DNA of 64,000 nucleotides from Saprospiraceae bacterium (GTDB taxonomy: Bacteria > Bacteroidota > Bacteroidia > Chitinophagales > Saprospiraceae), in the NCBI GenBank assembly GCA_025055285.1, contig JANWXM010000010.1, forward strand, positions 1 through 64,000. The letters run 5' to 3'. Of the stretch, positions 37,184 through 44,765 are shown in pieces. Numbering within the stretch: position 1 is the first letter of the stretch; every line of letters starts with the position of its first letter. A program made the translations under genes and the position numbers. A model generated the notes under the pieces. The model saw nothing but the letters and a program-made list of their open reading frames with translations, did not search any database and was not told where the DNA came from.

Positions 37184-37203
37184 ACCCACGCCGATGCGTG
37201 GGT
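37184..37203 (-). terminator. Hairpin with T-run between tRNA-Gly and tRNA-Leu
   Basis: CCCACGC (37185-37191) and GCGTGGG (37196-37202) form a 7-bp stem with loop CGAT; one more A-T pair extends it. On the minus strand it is followed by TTTTTG, so it can end the tRNA-Gly transcript or act as a processing hairpin. Confidence 0.6.
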
Positions 37204-37214
37204 AAGAAATTCAG

Positions 37215-37287
37215 AGCGGAAAACGAGATTCGAACTCGCGACCTCAACCTTGGCAAGGTTGCGCTCTACCAACTGAGCTATTTCCGC
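37215..37287 (-). tRNA. tRNA-Gly (anticodon GCC)
   Basis: 73 nt, minus strand. Acceptor GCGGAAA pairs with TTTCCGC, the D arm is AGCTCAGTTGGTAGAGC, the anticodon stem CAACC/GGTTG holds TTGCCAA, and the T arm holds GTTCGAATC. No encoded CCA. Confidence 0.95.
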
Positions 37288-37326
37288 TTTTCCAGATTTG
37301 AAGAACATTTTCTTCAAATGCGGCCA

Positions 37327-37359
37327 CAAAGATAGGGTTACGCGCGGCACTTGTGCAAG
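37327..37359 (-). promoter_or_regulatory. Promoter for the tRNA-Gly / tRNA-Leu cluster
   Basis: On the minus strand, TATCTTTG (37334-37327) lies about 40 bases before the tRNA-Gly 5' end; CTTG (37359-37356) 21 bases further upstream approximates the TTTG -33 element. Confidence 0.55.
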
Positions 37360-37491
37360 AGGAAGTGAAAAATTTTTTATTCAATTTTCAGAGAATGCTT
37401 TCTTCCGCTTTTTCGAACCAAGGGAGCCTCAACCGTTGTGAAGAGAGGAAAGGATTGACCGCAGTGAAGGCCTGGGCATTACCGCTTGAAT

Positions 37492-39813
37492 TCAGTCTTG
37501 ATAATAGCCGTAGCCGTATCCGTAGCCATAGCCATAGCCGTAGCCATAGCCATAACCTTTGCCTTTTTTGACGCCGTTGAGCACTAGCGCAGGGCGTTTG
37601 ACCTTTCCGTCGCAGTAAAGTTGGTCTAGGAGACGGACGAGATTTTTGTCGGTTTTCCCGGCGCGCACTACGCAGATGGTGGCGCTGACGTACGGCATAA
37701 GGAGGAGGGCGTCAGTAACGAGCCCAAGAGGGGCGGTATCTACTAGCGTACAATCGAAGCGTTGCCGCAAACTTTGGAAAAAGGTCTCCAGTTTTCCGTT
37801 GAGGATGAGTTCAGCCGGGTTAGGCGGCAAAGGGCCAGCGGATACGTAAAAGAGGTTCTCTGATATATGGGTGGGCAAGATTAGCTCCTCAGGAGTTGCC
37901 TGACCGATGAGGAAATGAGTTAGTCCTTTTGCACTGGTATCTTCGCCGAAATATTGGGCGAGCTTTGGCTTTCGCAGGTCGAGACCCACGACGACAGTGC
38001 GCTTTCCCGAGAGAGCCATGGCGACGCCAAGATTGGCCGAGAGAAAGGTTTTACCTTCGCCACTGATGCTTGAAGTGATGAGGACGACGGGTGCTGGCTC
38101 TTCGCCCAGGATGAATTGGAGGTTTGTGCGCAAGAGGCGAAACATCTCTGCTATAGCCGAGCGGCTATTAGGCTGAATAACGATGGGAGGCTTTCGGCTT
38201 CTTCGCTCTGCCACAATGCTGCCCAAGAAAGGTAAGGAAGTAATTTGCTTCAAATCTGCTTCGCTGTCTATAGTTGTGCGCCATAGGGTCCACAGGTATA
38301 GGATTAGCACAGGCAGGACTAGTCCAGCAAATCCGGCAAAGAGGAAGGTCTGGAAGCGCTTAGGGGCGATAAGGCCGACGTTGGCCGCTCGGTCAATGAC
38401 GCGAGCGTTGCTCACCTGAGCAGCTACAGAAAGCGCAGTTTCTTCGCGGCGTTGCAGGAGGAACAGAAAGAGGTTTTCCTTAATCTGTTGTTGGCGCATG
38501 ATTTGGAGTAATTCGCGTTCGTTGCGCGGCATGAGCGCCATTTGCCGTTCGAACGGTTGCAAGCGTTGCTGGAGTTGACTGCGCCGCTGGGCGGTTTCGC
38601 GCTTGAGGTTGGCAACACTCAGCGAGATGCTATGGCGTAATTCATTTAGCTGGCGCCCGGTACTGCGAGCTGCAGGGTTTTCGCCGGTAGCACTCTCGAG
38701 TAGATGCCGACGGCGCAAGACGAGTTCGTTGTACTGGCGCACTTGGGTAGCTAGTTCGCCGCTAATGATTTCAGAAGCTACAGGGAGCAACTGGCCAAAG
38801 GTAGAATCCACACGGAAGAAGGCAGCCACACTGTCTAGCAAGCGTTCGCGCAAGTCTAATTCGGCCAGTTGGCGGTCTTGTTCGGCTATTTCACTCAGGA
38901 TGCGCTGGGCTTGAATGGGCAACTCCACGGGCAGATTGCGCGTGCTTTTGAAGCTTTCAACAGCTTTTTCGACGCCGTAAAGCTCTTCCGCCACGAAGCG
39001 CAGGCGGTCATCAATGAAGCGCAAGGTTTGTAAACCTACCTTGTTTTTGTCTTCAATTACCGATTGCGCGTACGCATCCATAAGTGTGTTCAAAATAGCA
39101 ATTGCTTTAGAGGGCACTGGGCTAGCTAGGCTGAGCGCCAAGACATTCGATTGACCTACTTGCTGGACAGAGATACTAGCAGCGTATCCTTGGGCTACGG
39201 CCTCAGGTGCATGGATGGAAATAATGTGTGGCAGCTTCAGGCGATGGAAGAGTGTGTCGTTGAGGTCGAGGCAATAAGTAACTCCCCCAATTTGGAATGG
39301 CTCGCCAAAGCGAGCATGCGCAGTATCACCTTCTGGAAGTGAATAGGCGAATTTATCGGGCTGACCAGCAACAGGTTCTACCCTTAAACTCATGCCGTAA
39401 GCGCGTTCTTCTGGCATAGCGTAGCGCAGCTGCACTGCCAGCGGCTGTTCGGGCGTAGGAAAGATTTCAGAGGTCTTCACGCGTCCTTCGGAAAAATACT
39501 GGATATGAAGCCTGAGACTATCTACTACGCGGCGCATCAGCGAGCGCGACTTAAACACCTGAATTTCATCTTCAATCTCAAAATTGGTTTCCAATCCCAA
39601 CTTTTCTGCAATGTAGGCTTCTGTAACAGTGCGCTGATTTTTTTCGCTTTGAATAAGAATAGCGCTCGATATTTGATAAAGAGGTACAGCATAGCGCAAA
39701 TACACCCACGCCAGGGCTAGGGTAACTAGCACTGAGAGAACAATCCAATACCAGTGGCGCAATACGCGAAAGAAGAATTCTCGCCAGTCAAAAGTAGTTT
39801 CCTGCGACGACAT
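37492..39813 (-). CDS. Wzc/GumC-type polysaccharide co-polymerase with BY-kinase domain and Gly-Tyr tail
   Basis: 773 residues. The N-terminal Wzz domain has a first membrane helix (about 20-42; WYWIVLSVLVTLALAWVYL) and SAILIQSEK. Long periplasmic coiled coils follow (about 260-470), with a second membrane helix near 480-500 (FAGFAGLVLPVLILYLW). The cytoplasmic BY-kinase domain has Walker A SSISGEGKTFLSANLG (Lys588), Walker A' VVGLDLRKPKLAQYF and Walker B CTLVDTAPLG. It would control chain length and export of an exopolysaccharide through phosphorylation of its C-terminal Tyr cluster. That cluster is unusual: nine Gly-Tyr dipeptides plus a tenth Tyr (Y-rich tail at about 753-771, ending YYQD). 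It is the last gene of a minus-strand group of five. Confidence 0.92.
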   Translation of the reverse strand: MSSQETTFDWREFFFRVLRHWYWIVLSVLVTLALAWVYLRYAVPLYQISSAILIQSEKNQRTVTEAYIAEKLGLETNFEIEDEIQVFKSRSLMRRVVDSLRLHIQYFSEGRVKTSEIFPTPEQPLAVQLRYAMPEERAYGMSLRVEPVAGQPDKFAYSLPEGDTAHARFGEPFQIGGVTYCLDLNDTLFHRLKLPHIISIHAPEAVAQGYAASISVQQVGQSNVLALSLASPVPSKAIAILNTLMDAYAQSVIEDKNKVGLQTLRFIDDRLRFVAEELYGVEKAVESFKSTRNLPVELPIQAQRILSEIAEQDRQLAELDLRERLLDSVAAFFRVDSTFGQLLPVASEIISGELATQVRQYNELVLRRRHLLESATGENPAARSTGRQLNELRHSISLSVANLKRETAQRRSQLQQRLQPFERQMALMPRNERELLQIMRQQQIKENLFLFLLQRREETALSVAAQVSNARVIDRAANVGLIAPKRFQTFLFAGFAGLVLPVLILYLWTLWRTTIDSEADLKQITSLPFLGSIVAERRSRKPPIVIQPNSRSAIAEMFRLLRTNLQFILGEEPAPVVLITSSISGEGKTFLSANLGVAMALSGKRTVVVGLDLRKPKLAQYFGEDTSAKGLTHFLIGQATPEELILPTHISENLFYVSAGPLPPNPAELILNGKLETFFQSLRQRFDCTLVDTAPLGLVTDALLLMPYVSATICVVRAGKTDKNLVRLLDQLYCDGKVKRPALVLNGVKKGKGYGYGYGYGYGYGYGYGYYQD
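37498..37555 (-). repeat. Six-base tandem repeat encoding (Gly-Tyr)9
   Basis: A GGCTAY unit, read on the minus strand, repeats nine times with synonymous variation only (ggc/ggt/gga, tat/tac). The third-position changes argue against recent slippage and for selection on the protein sequence. Confidence 0.85.
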
Positions 39814-39831
39814 AACTTCGGCTGGGCATTT

Positions 39832-40161
39832 TTACGGAGCTCTCTCACTCAAGAGCTTCTCTGCTCGTTCCACTACGCGCATCATACGCTCTTCATTGCG
39901 ACTAAGCAGGCGCAAGTCGCTCTCGTAAGTTGAACGATCTACACCGTGGAGAGTGAAAATCTGCTCGTAGTAGAGATACAATAAACTATCCTTGCGATAA
40001 CCGCTCAAGCCCGTAGTAGCGGCTTCAGCTAAATGCAGATCCGCCATGATGCGGGCGAGGGTTTCTTCCGGCAATTGTGTCTGTTCGGTCTTTTGGCAAC
40101 TAGTTCCTAGGACTATCCCAACTAGCCCAATCCACACGCACAAGCGAAGGCTTTTGGGCAT
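39832..40161 (-). CDS. DUF4296 lipoprotein
   Basis: 109 residues from ATG 40161. The signal peptide MPKSLRLCVWIGLVGIVLG leads to a lipobox (LGTSC) with Cys21. The mature part has LARIMADLHLAEAATTGL and YRKDSLLYLYYEQIFTLHGV, typical of the DUF4296 family of Bacteroidota lipoproteins, which is of unknown function. The frame is open much further upstream but that extension overlaps the histidine phosphatase gene out of frame and lacks any family match. It sits between SixA-like and Wzc-like genes in the same direction. Confidence 0.8.
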   Translation of the reverse strand: MPKSLRLCVWIGLVGIVLGTSCQKTEQTQLPEETLARIMADLHLAEAATTGLSGYRKDSLLYLYYEQIFTLHGVDRSTYESDLRLLSRNEERMMRVVERAEKLLSERAP

Positions 40162-40216
40162 CCAGTCGAGGAATTTTTTTTCCGTAAATGGAAATGTCTT
40201 CGTGGTTGGAAGGTGC

Positions 40217-40711
40217 CTACAACACCTCTTTCGGAAAGAAGCATTCCACCAAGCGCGTGTTGGTGCTTCCAAAATCGGCCCAGTGTTCGGCATTCGACTC
40301 CAATTTTGCAATGCCGCAAGTAGGGATGTTGTCAATATAATGAATGGAGAAGCGATTGACCACATCAGTAAAAGTTGGGTTATGACCAAACAGGAAAACG
40401 GTGCGAGCTTCGTCAGGCAAGGCTTGCACGATGCGAATGATATCGGAACAAGAGGCCTCGTAGATGGACTCTTGGCACACGATGTTTTCCAGAGCAAGAC
40501 CAAAGGTTTGAGCGAAATATTGCGCTGTTGTTAGGGCACGCCGGGCTGGGCTACTGACCAGTAAGTCCGGCTGGACACCCATTTTTTTAAGGTAAAGCGC
40601 CATGCGCGGCGCGTCGCGGTGGCCGCGCTCATTGAGCGGGCGTTCAAAATCGCGAAGGCCTGGGTGGTCCCAGCTAGATTTGGCGTGTCGAATCAGATAT
40701 AGCCAGCGCAT
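40217..40711 (-). CDS. SixA-type histidine phosphatase
   Basis: 164 residues from ATG 40711. The RHAK phosphohistidine motif (LIRHAKSSWDHPGL) is followed by RPLNERGHRDAPRMALYL, VSSPARRALTTAQYF and the second catalytic His in FLFGHNPTFTDVVNRF. It is the short, cytoplasmic branch of the histidine phosphatase superfamily whose best-known member, SixA, removes phosphate from phospho-His on signalling proteins. A TACCTTTG box at 40737-40730 (minus) lies 19 bases before this ATG and within the start of the intergenic gap, so the gene may have its own promoter inside the operon. Target protein unknown. Confidence 0.85.
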   Translation of the reverse strand: MRWLYLIRHAKSSWDHPGLRDFERPLNERGHRDAPRMALYLKKMGVQPDLLVSSPARRALTTAQYFAQTFGLALENIVCQESIYEASCSDIIRIVQALPDEARTVFLFGHNPTFTDVVNRFSIHYIDNIPTCGIAKLESNAEHWADFGSTNTRLVECFFPKEVL

Positions 40712-40729
40712 AAAGCCCGTGTTTTCACA

Positions 40730-40737
40730 CAAAGGTA
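40730..40737 (-). promoter_or_regulatory. TACCTTTG -7 box upstream of the SixA-like gene
   Basis: Exact -7 consensus on the minus strand. The expected transcript start is about 12 bases before ATG 40711; the -33 element is not clear. Confidence 0.45.
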
Positions 40738-40738
40738 G

Positions 40739-41848
40739 TCAGTTTTGAGTTAATGCCTCAGTCCAAATAGTCAGCAGCGTAGGCTCCTCGTGCCTCCAAG
40801 TCCACTCTAGGCGGGCCTGAAGGGCTGCTTGGCGCAAAGCGAGGTAACACTCCTTGCAGTGTTGCAAATGCTTCACAGCATCTACTATGGCCTTTGGAGA
40901 GAGTTCGTCTAGTAAGTAGGCTACCTCATATTGGCTATTGAGCAGGCGATACTCGGGAAAGTCCATGGTTAGCACAGGTACACCGGCTTGAACATAGTCG
41001 AAAAATTTGTTGGCGAGCGAATAATAATAACTTTGGCTTCTCTTTTCGATGAGGTTTAGTCCTAACCATGCCTTAGGTGTCAGTTGGCGCAAGGCCTCTG
41101 GGCTTAAGCGTCCTAAAAAACGCACGCGGTGTTTGAGGTGGAGCTGCTGGGCCATCTTAGTAAGTGCTTCCCACAGGTCGCCTTTACCAGCCAGCCAAAG
41201 TTGACAATCATCGAGTTGGGTCATGGCGAGCAGCAAGGCTTCAATGCCGCGCCCTTGGTTGAGGGCACCTTGATAGAGCAACAGGTAGGGAGGAGAGTCG
41301 CTGCGTGCCGGTGCTGCTGGAGCAACAGTAGGCTCGGGCATGTTGCGCACAACGTTGAAAAATAGGCCGTACCTTTGAGTAAGGATGTTGGCTAACGCTG
41401 GCCCGACAGTATAGGCCCTTCGGCAAAAAGGCAGGCAAAGTCGAGCTAAAATTTCCCAAGTCCATTTCACCCAGGGGCGGTCAATTACTTCAGGAGTTTC
41501 GGTGAAGTATTCATGGGCATCGAAAACGAGCGGTTTTCGGCGCAATTGCGCCGCAATACAAGCGGCCAACAGCGTGTCCAAGTCAACTGCTCCGATAGCA
41601 TCTACAGGGATGCGCAATAACAGCCAACATAGCCGAACGTTGTACTCGATATAAAAAGAAGGGCCTCTCCGAAACCAACAACGCAAGCGATGTTGCTCGA
41701 AGGTACGCTTAGGCAAAGGAGGCGACTCTGGCAGTTGCCGTCCAACGAGTAAAACCTGATGGCCTGCCCGGGCAAGAGAGTTGGCGATGCGATGCATTCG
41801 CTGGTCGCTGGCTAAGTCGTTGCTCACCGTCAGGACAATGCGCGCCAT
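40739..41848 (-). CDS. GT4-like glycosyltransferase
   Basis: 369 residues with a two-domain GT-B layout. The N-terminal domain has VSNDLASDQRMHRIANSLARAGH and PLVFDAHEYFTETPEV; the C-terminal nucleotide-sugar domain shows LLYQGALNQGRGIEALL, WLAGKGDLWEALTKMA, VRFLGRLSPEALRQLTP, and SQSYYYSLANKFFDYVQAGVPVL, a GT4-type pattern. Four bases separate it from the Maf stop codon, so the two are cotranscribed. A role in cell-surface polysaccharide assembly is inferred from the Wzc-like gene of the same run. Donor and acceptor are unknown. Confidence 0.85.
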   Translation of the reverse strand: MARIVLTVSNDLASDQRMHRIANSLARAGHQVLLVGRQLPESPPLPKRTFEQHRLRCWFRRGPSFYIEYNVRLCWLLLRIPVDAIGAVDLDTLLAACIAAQLRRKPLVFDAHEYFTETPEVIDRPWVKWTWEILARLCLPFCRRAYTVGPALANILTQRYGLFFNVVRNMPEPTVAPAAPARSDSPPYLLLYQGALNQGRGIEALLLAMTQLDDCQLWLAGKGDLWEALTKMAQQLHLKHRVRFLGRLSPEALRQLTPKAWLGLNLIEKRSQSYYYSLANKFFDYVQAGVPVLTMDFPEYRLLNSQYEVAYLLDELSPKAIVDAVKHLQHCKECYLALRQAALQARLEWTWRHEEPTLLTIWTEALTQN

Positions 41849-41852
41849 GGGC

Positions 41853-42440
41853 CTATTCGAACGCCATTAGTTCGGCATATACTCGATGTACAGGCAAGCC
41901 CATCACATTAGCGTAGGAGCCCTCAATGCGGCGTATCTTACACAGGCCGATCCAATCTTGCACGCCGTATGCACCCGCTTTGTCAAAGGGCTGGTAATTT
42001 TGAATGTAGAAGTCAATTTCCTCATCTGTAAGCGGCTCGAAAAAGACCTCTGAGCGCTCAGAGAATGAACAGCGGCGTTCGGCAGCAAGAAGACAGACGC
42101 CCGTAATTACAGTGTGCCTCGCTCCCGACAATTGGCGCAACATATGTACGGCTTCTTCATAATTTTCTGGTTTGTTGTAGATGCGCCCATCGCGGATAAC
42201 AACAGAATCCGCTGAAATTACAATCTCCTTCTGCTCGATGAAATGCCGCCCAGCATTTGCCTTGCGTTGCGCTAGGTGTTCGGCTACCTCTTCTACCGGC
42301 ATATCGGCAGGGAAATCCTCGTCTACCTCTAATGGCCGAACGCTAAATACAAACCCTGCTTCTTGCAACAGCTGGCGCCGCCGCGGGCTCTTCGACACCA
42401 AAATGAGAGGTCGCTTAGAGAATATTGGGAGCCTTCCCAT
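41853..42440 (-). CDS. Maf-like nucleoside triphosphate pyrophosphatase
   Basis: 195 residues from ATG 42440, which places the conserved LILVSKSPRRRQLL near the start; an upstream extension exists but has no family match. Other Maf motifs: VRPLEVDEDFPADMP, ISADSVVIRDG with the metal-binding acids, TVITGVCLL, and DKAGAYGVQDWIGL with KIRRIEGSYANVMGLP. The family hydrolyses modified or canonical NTPs to NMP and PPi and may slow septum formation. It is the first gene of the five-gene minus-strand group. Nucleotide preference, dTTP/UTP versus m7GTP, is not decided here. Confidence 0.9.
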   Translation of the reverse strand: MGRLPIFSKRPLILVSKSPRRRQLLQEAGFVFSVRPLEVDEDFPADMPVEEVAEHLAQRKANAGRHFIEQKEIVISADSVVIRDGRIYNKPENYEEAVHMLRQLSGARHTVITGVCLLAAERRCSFSERSEVFFEPLTDEEIDFYIQNYQPFDKAGAYGVQDWIGLCKIRRIEGSYANVMGLPVHRVYAELMAFE

Positions 42441-43057
42441 TTTTCTCGCCTTTTTTGAGTTATCCGGTGGACGCAAAGATGTGCTGAAAATCCCGCATAT
42501 ACTGGGCCCTCTTTTTCGAGCAAAGGAGCGCAGGTGGGTGAAGGCAATTGGAGGAAAAATGTATAAGCACAAGAAATGAGGGCTAATGCTCAGCAACGTG
42601 CAACTGACTCAGGAAAATGGAATCATCCGCGTCAATTGAGCCTCTCTGTCAAACCTGAGCTAGTCTTTAAGACCTCAGCGCGAAGAGGACTGCTCCATAC
42701 GAGAAGCATTTTTTCAAAAAAAAAAAACGCCTTGGTGAAAACTCTCCTGAGAGCTGGCCTTTCGCTCAACGATTGCGGTGTTGCTTTGCTGCGGAAAGTG
42801 TTCGAGGGGAAAAGAGACTTGTCCTGTAGCTAGAGCTCTAAAAGAGAGCAACGCAAGAATTTACTTAGCGAAAGTTTCAAGGGAAGTTAAGGTGCTGTTC
42901 ATGCTGGGCTGTGTTTCGCCGCGCAAGCGATGAAAACACTCATTTTTCTTGGAAACGCTTTTCCAAAAAAGCTGTTATGAGACTTTTTTCTTGTGCCTTG
43001 GCGTACAAGGCTTTAGCATCAGTTTGAGGATTCATACGCCCAAGGCTGGTTGACCTG
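42441..43057. other. Intergenic region with poly-A tract
   Basis: About 620 bases between Maf and the SGNH-UbiA gene. It holds a 12-13 base A tract (near 42717-42729) and CATCTTTG (42481-42474, minus), a near-match to the -7 box, upstream of maf. An 85-codon plus-strand frame (42576-42833) has no recognisable motif. Nothing else was seen. Confidence 0.4.
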
Positions 43058-44698
43058 TTAAAAGAGACGCCACAGCCAAAACAAGCCGGCTAGCATCAAG
43101 ATTTTTATTCCGAAACTTACCGCTGAAAATTGTCTTTTTCCTGTAGAATTGGATAGAAATACAGTCAGACCGAGTGAGGCCAATCCTATAGGTAATCCAC
43201 CGTAAATCGACCATGTACTTGTTGTTTCACCTATTGCATTTCTTATCCATCCCGCACTGCCTGTTAGGGCGCTCAATAGAAATCCTGGAATGAGGGCCGC
43301 CTTTTTGGCTGCTGATATGCCCACTCGAACTGGTAACGTTCGACAATTACAAACAGCGTCTCCGGTGCTATCCTCGAGGTCTTTTACTTGTTCGCGCCAA
43401 AGGTTGGTGATGAAAGCGAAAAGACTGTAGGCGCCTACTCCAACGAATACGCGCTGATGGGCCTCGGAAGACATCGCGCCGTTTGAGAAGGGATACTCGG
43501 CTATTGGCCCCAGCAGAGGTACCAAACCGCACAAGAGCGCAATAAAAACGTTACCTAACAGCGCGGTGCATTTAAAGTATTGAGCGTACAGGGCAAGCAC
43601 TAATAAGCTGCCTGTGAAAACACCCAGTAGCCATGCATTTTTCAAGGAAAGGCTCAGCCAGCCTCCAAGGGCGACAGCGAGTATCCACAAAACTTTGACC
43701 CAATGCTTTGCTGTCTGCGGTGCGATGAATTGCCCAAGCACGGCTTTCTCTGGGCGGTTGATGGCATCCGTTTTTCTATCGCAGAGGTCGTTGAGGACGT
43801 AGCCAAAGGCAGCGATGAGTAGGGTTGTCAGTACAAGTGCTGTGAAGTGGAGCAGATGGAGTCGAGGAGATGCGCCATAGTGCTCTATGGCGGGTCGGAC
43901 AACATCCCAGTAGGGTAGGGCCAGCGCCAGGCCCGTAATGGCGAGATTAGGTAGGCGCACAAGGCGACACCAGGCCCAGAGTTTAGAGCGAAGAGGCAAC
44001 TGGGACACATTCGACGGCAGTACAGTCCATTCAGCCAGAGCAGGGACGCGATCTATCCAATAGTTGCGGCGATGAGCAGCGTGTTTTAGGACGCCAGGGA
44101 TGTTGGCTCGTACAATGGCTTCGAATAAGCGTGCATGACCCTCATTATTAAGGTGAGCACCGTCGCCACTGTCGCATGCCGCTATGAGGCCGTCGTTGGC
44201 GTCTGCTAAAGCTTCCCAGGCGTCTATGAGTATAGGGCCATAGCGCGCTTGCATTGCCTGTCGTAGGTCGCGTTGGATACGCCGCTGTTCAGGAGAGAAA
44301 TTGCGCGGCTGAGGTGTACACAACCATACTGGCACCCCGTGGCTAAAAGCATGCCGTACGATAAGATCGAAATTCGCTAGTTGCTCAGCAGGTCCGTAAT
44401 AAGCTGCAGCGTCGTTCGAAGGAACTTGCACGATGATGGCGTCAGGCCTGAACGCCAAGGCCTTAGTGATGTTCCTTTCGGGCAACGGCAACGGACGCGC
44501 TGGCGGAGGGCGGTGTCCGGTAGGTAAAAGATGAAACGTCTGCAGACCGCCCTGTGCTAGATTAATGACCTCGCTTCTAGGGTGTTGTGCTTTCAGGTAT
44601 TCGCGGTAGCGATTGATCCACGCCTGATCAGGAGGATCAGCACCTTGGCCAGCCGCTGTAGACGAACCAATAACTACAAGGCGCAGGCGGCGTTTCAT
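43058..44698 (-). CDS. SGNH hydrolase fused to UbiA-family prenyltransferase
   Basis: 546 residues. Residues 1-215 form an SGNH/GDSL-type esterase: VVIGSSTAAGQGA (block I, nucleophile Ser13, GSS in place of GDS), Gly50-51 of block II, Asn95 of block III (VPSND), and block V DGAHLNNEGH (Asp179, His182). Residues about 240-546 are a UbiA-type membrane prenyltransferase with about eight helices, a first Asp-rich motif NDLCDRKTD (303-311) and a second KDLEDSTGD (439-447) that bind Mg-diphosphate, and RLVRLPNLAI before helix 1. UbiA enzymes attach prenyl chains to aromatic rings or phospho-alcohols at the inner membrane. Both active sites look complete. The fusion is uncommon to my knowledge; it may release an acyl group from, or process, the lipid that the UbiA half makes. 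Confidence 0.88.
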   Translation of the reverse strand: MKRRLRLVVIGSSTAAGQGADPPDQAWINRYREYLKAQHPRSEVINLAQGGLQTFHLLPTGHRPPPARPLPLPERNITKALAFRPDAIIVQVPSNDAAAYYGPAEQLANFDLIVRHAFSHGVPVWLCTPQPRNFSPEQRRIQRDLRQAMQARYGPILIDAWEALADANDGLIAACDSGDGAHLNNEGHARLFEAIVRANIPGVLKHAAHRRNYWIDRVPALAEWTVLPSNVSQLPLRSKLWAWCRLVRLPNLAITGLALALPYWDVVRPAIEHYGASPRLHLLHFTALVLTTLLIAAFGYVLNDLCDRKTDAINRPEKAVLGQFIAPQTAKHWVKVLWILAVALGGWLSLSLKNAWLLGVFTGSLLVLALYAQYFKCTALLGNVFIALLCGLVPLLGPIAEYPFSNGAMSSEAHQRVFVGVGAYSLFAFITNLWREQVKDLEDSTGDAVCNCRTLPVRVGISAAKKAALIPGFLLSALTGSAGWIRNAIGETTSTWSIYGGLPIGLASLGLTVFLSNSTGKRQFSAVSFGIKILMLAGLFWLWRLF

Positions 44699-44765
44699 AG
44701 GGCTTTAAGTCTAAAAAAATTCGCGATATTTCAGTTAATTAATGAAAGTCTGCCAAGAAGTTCAT

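Noticed and set aside
42576..42833. Plus-strand frame of 85 codons between maf and the SGNH-UbiA gene
   Set aside because: Crosses a poly-A tract, no family match, and no promoter.
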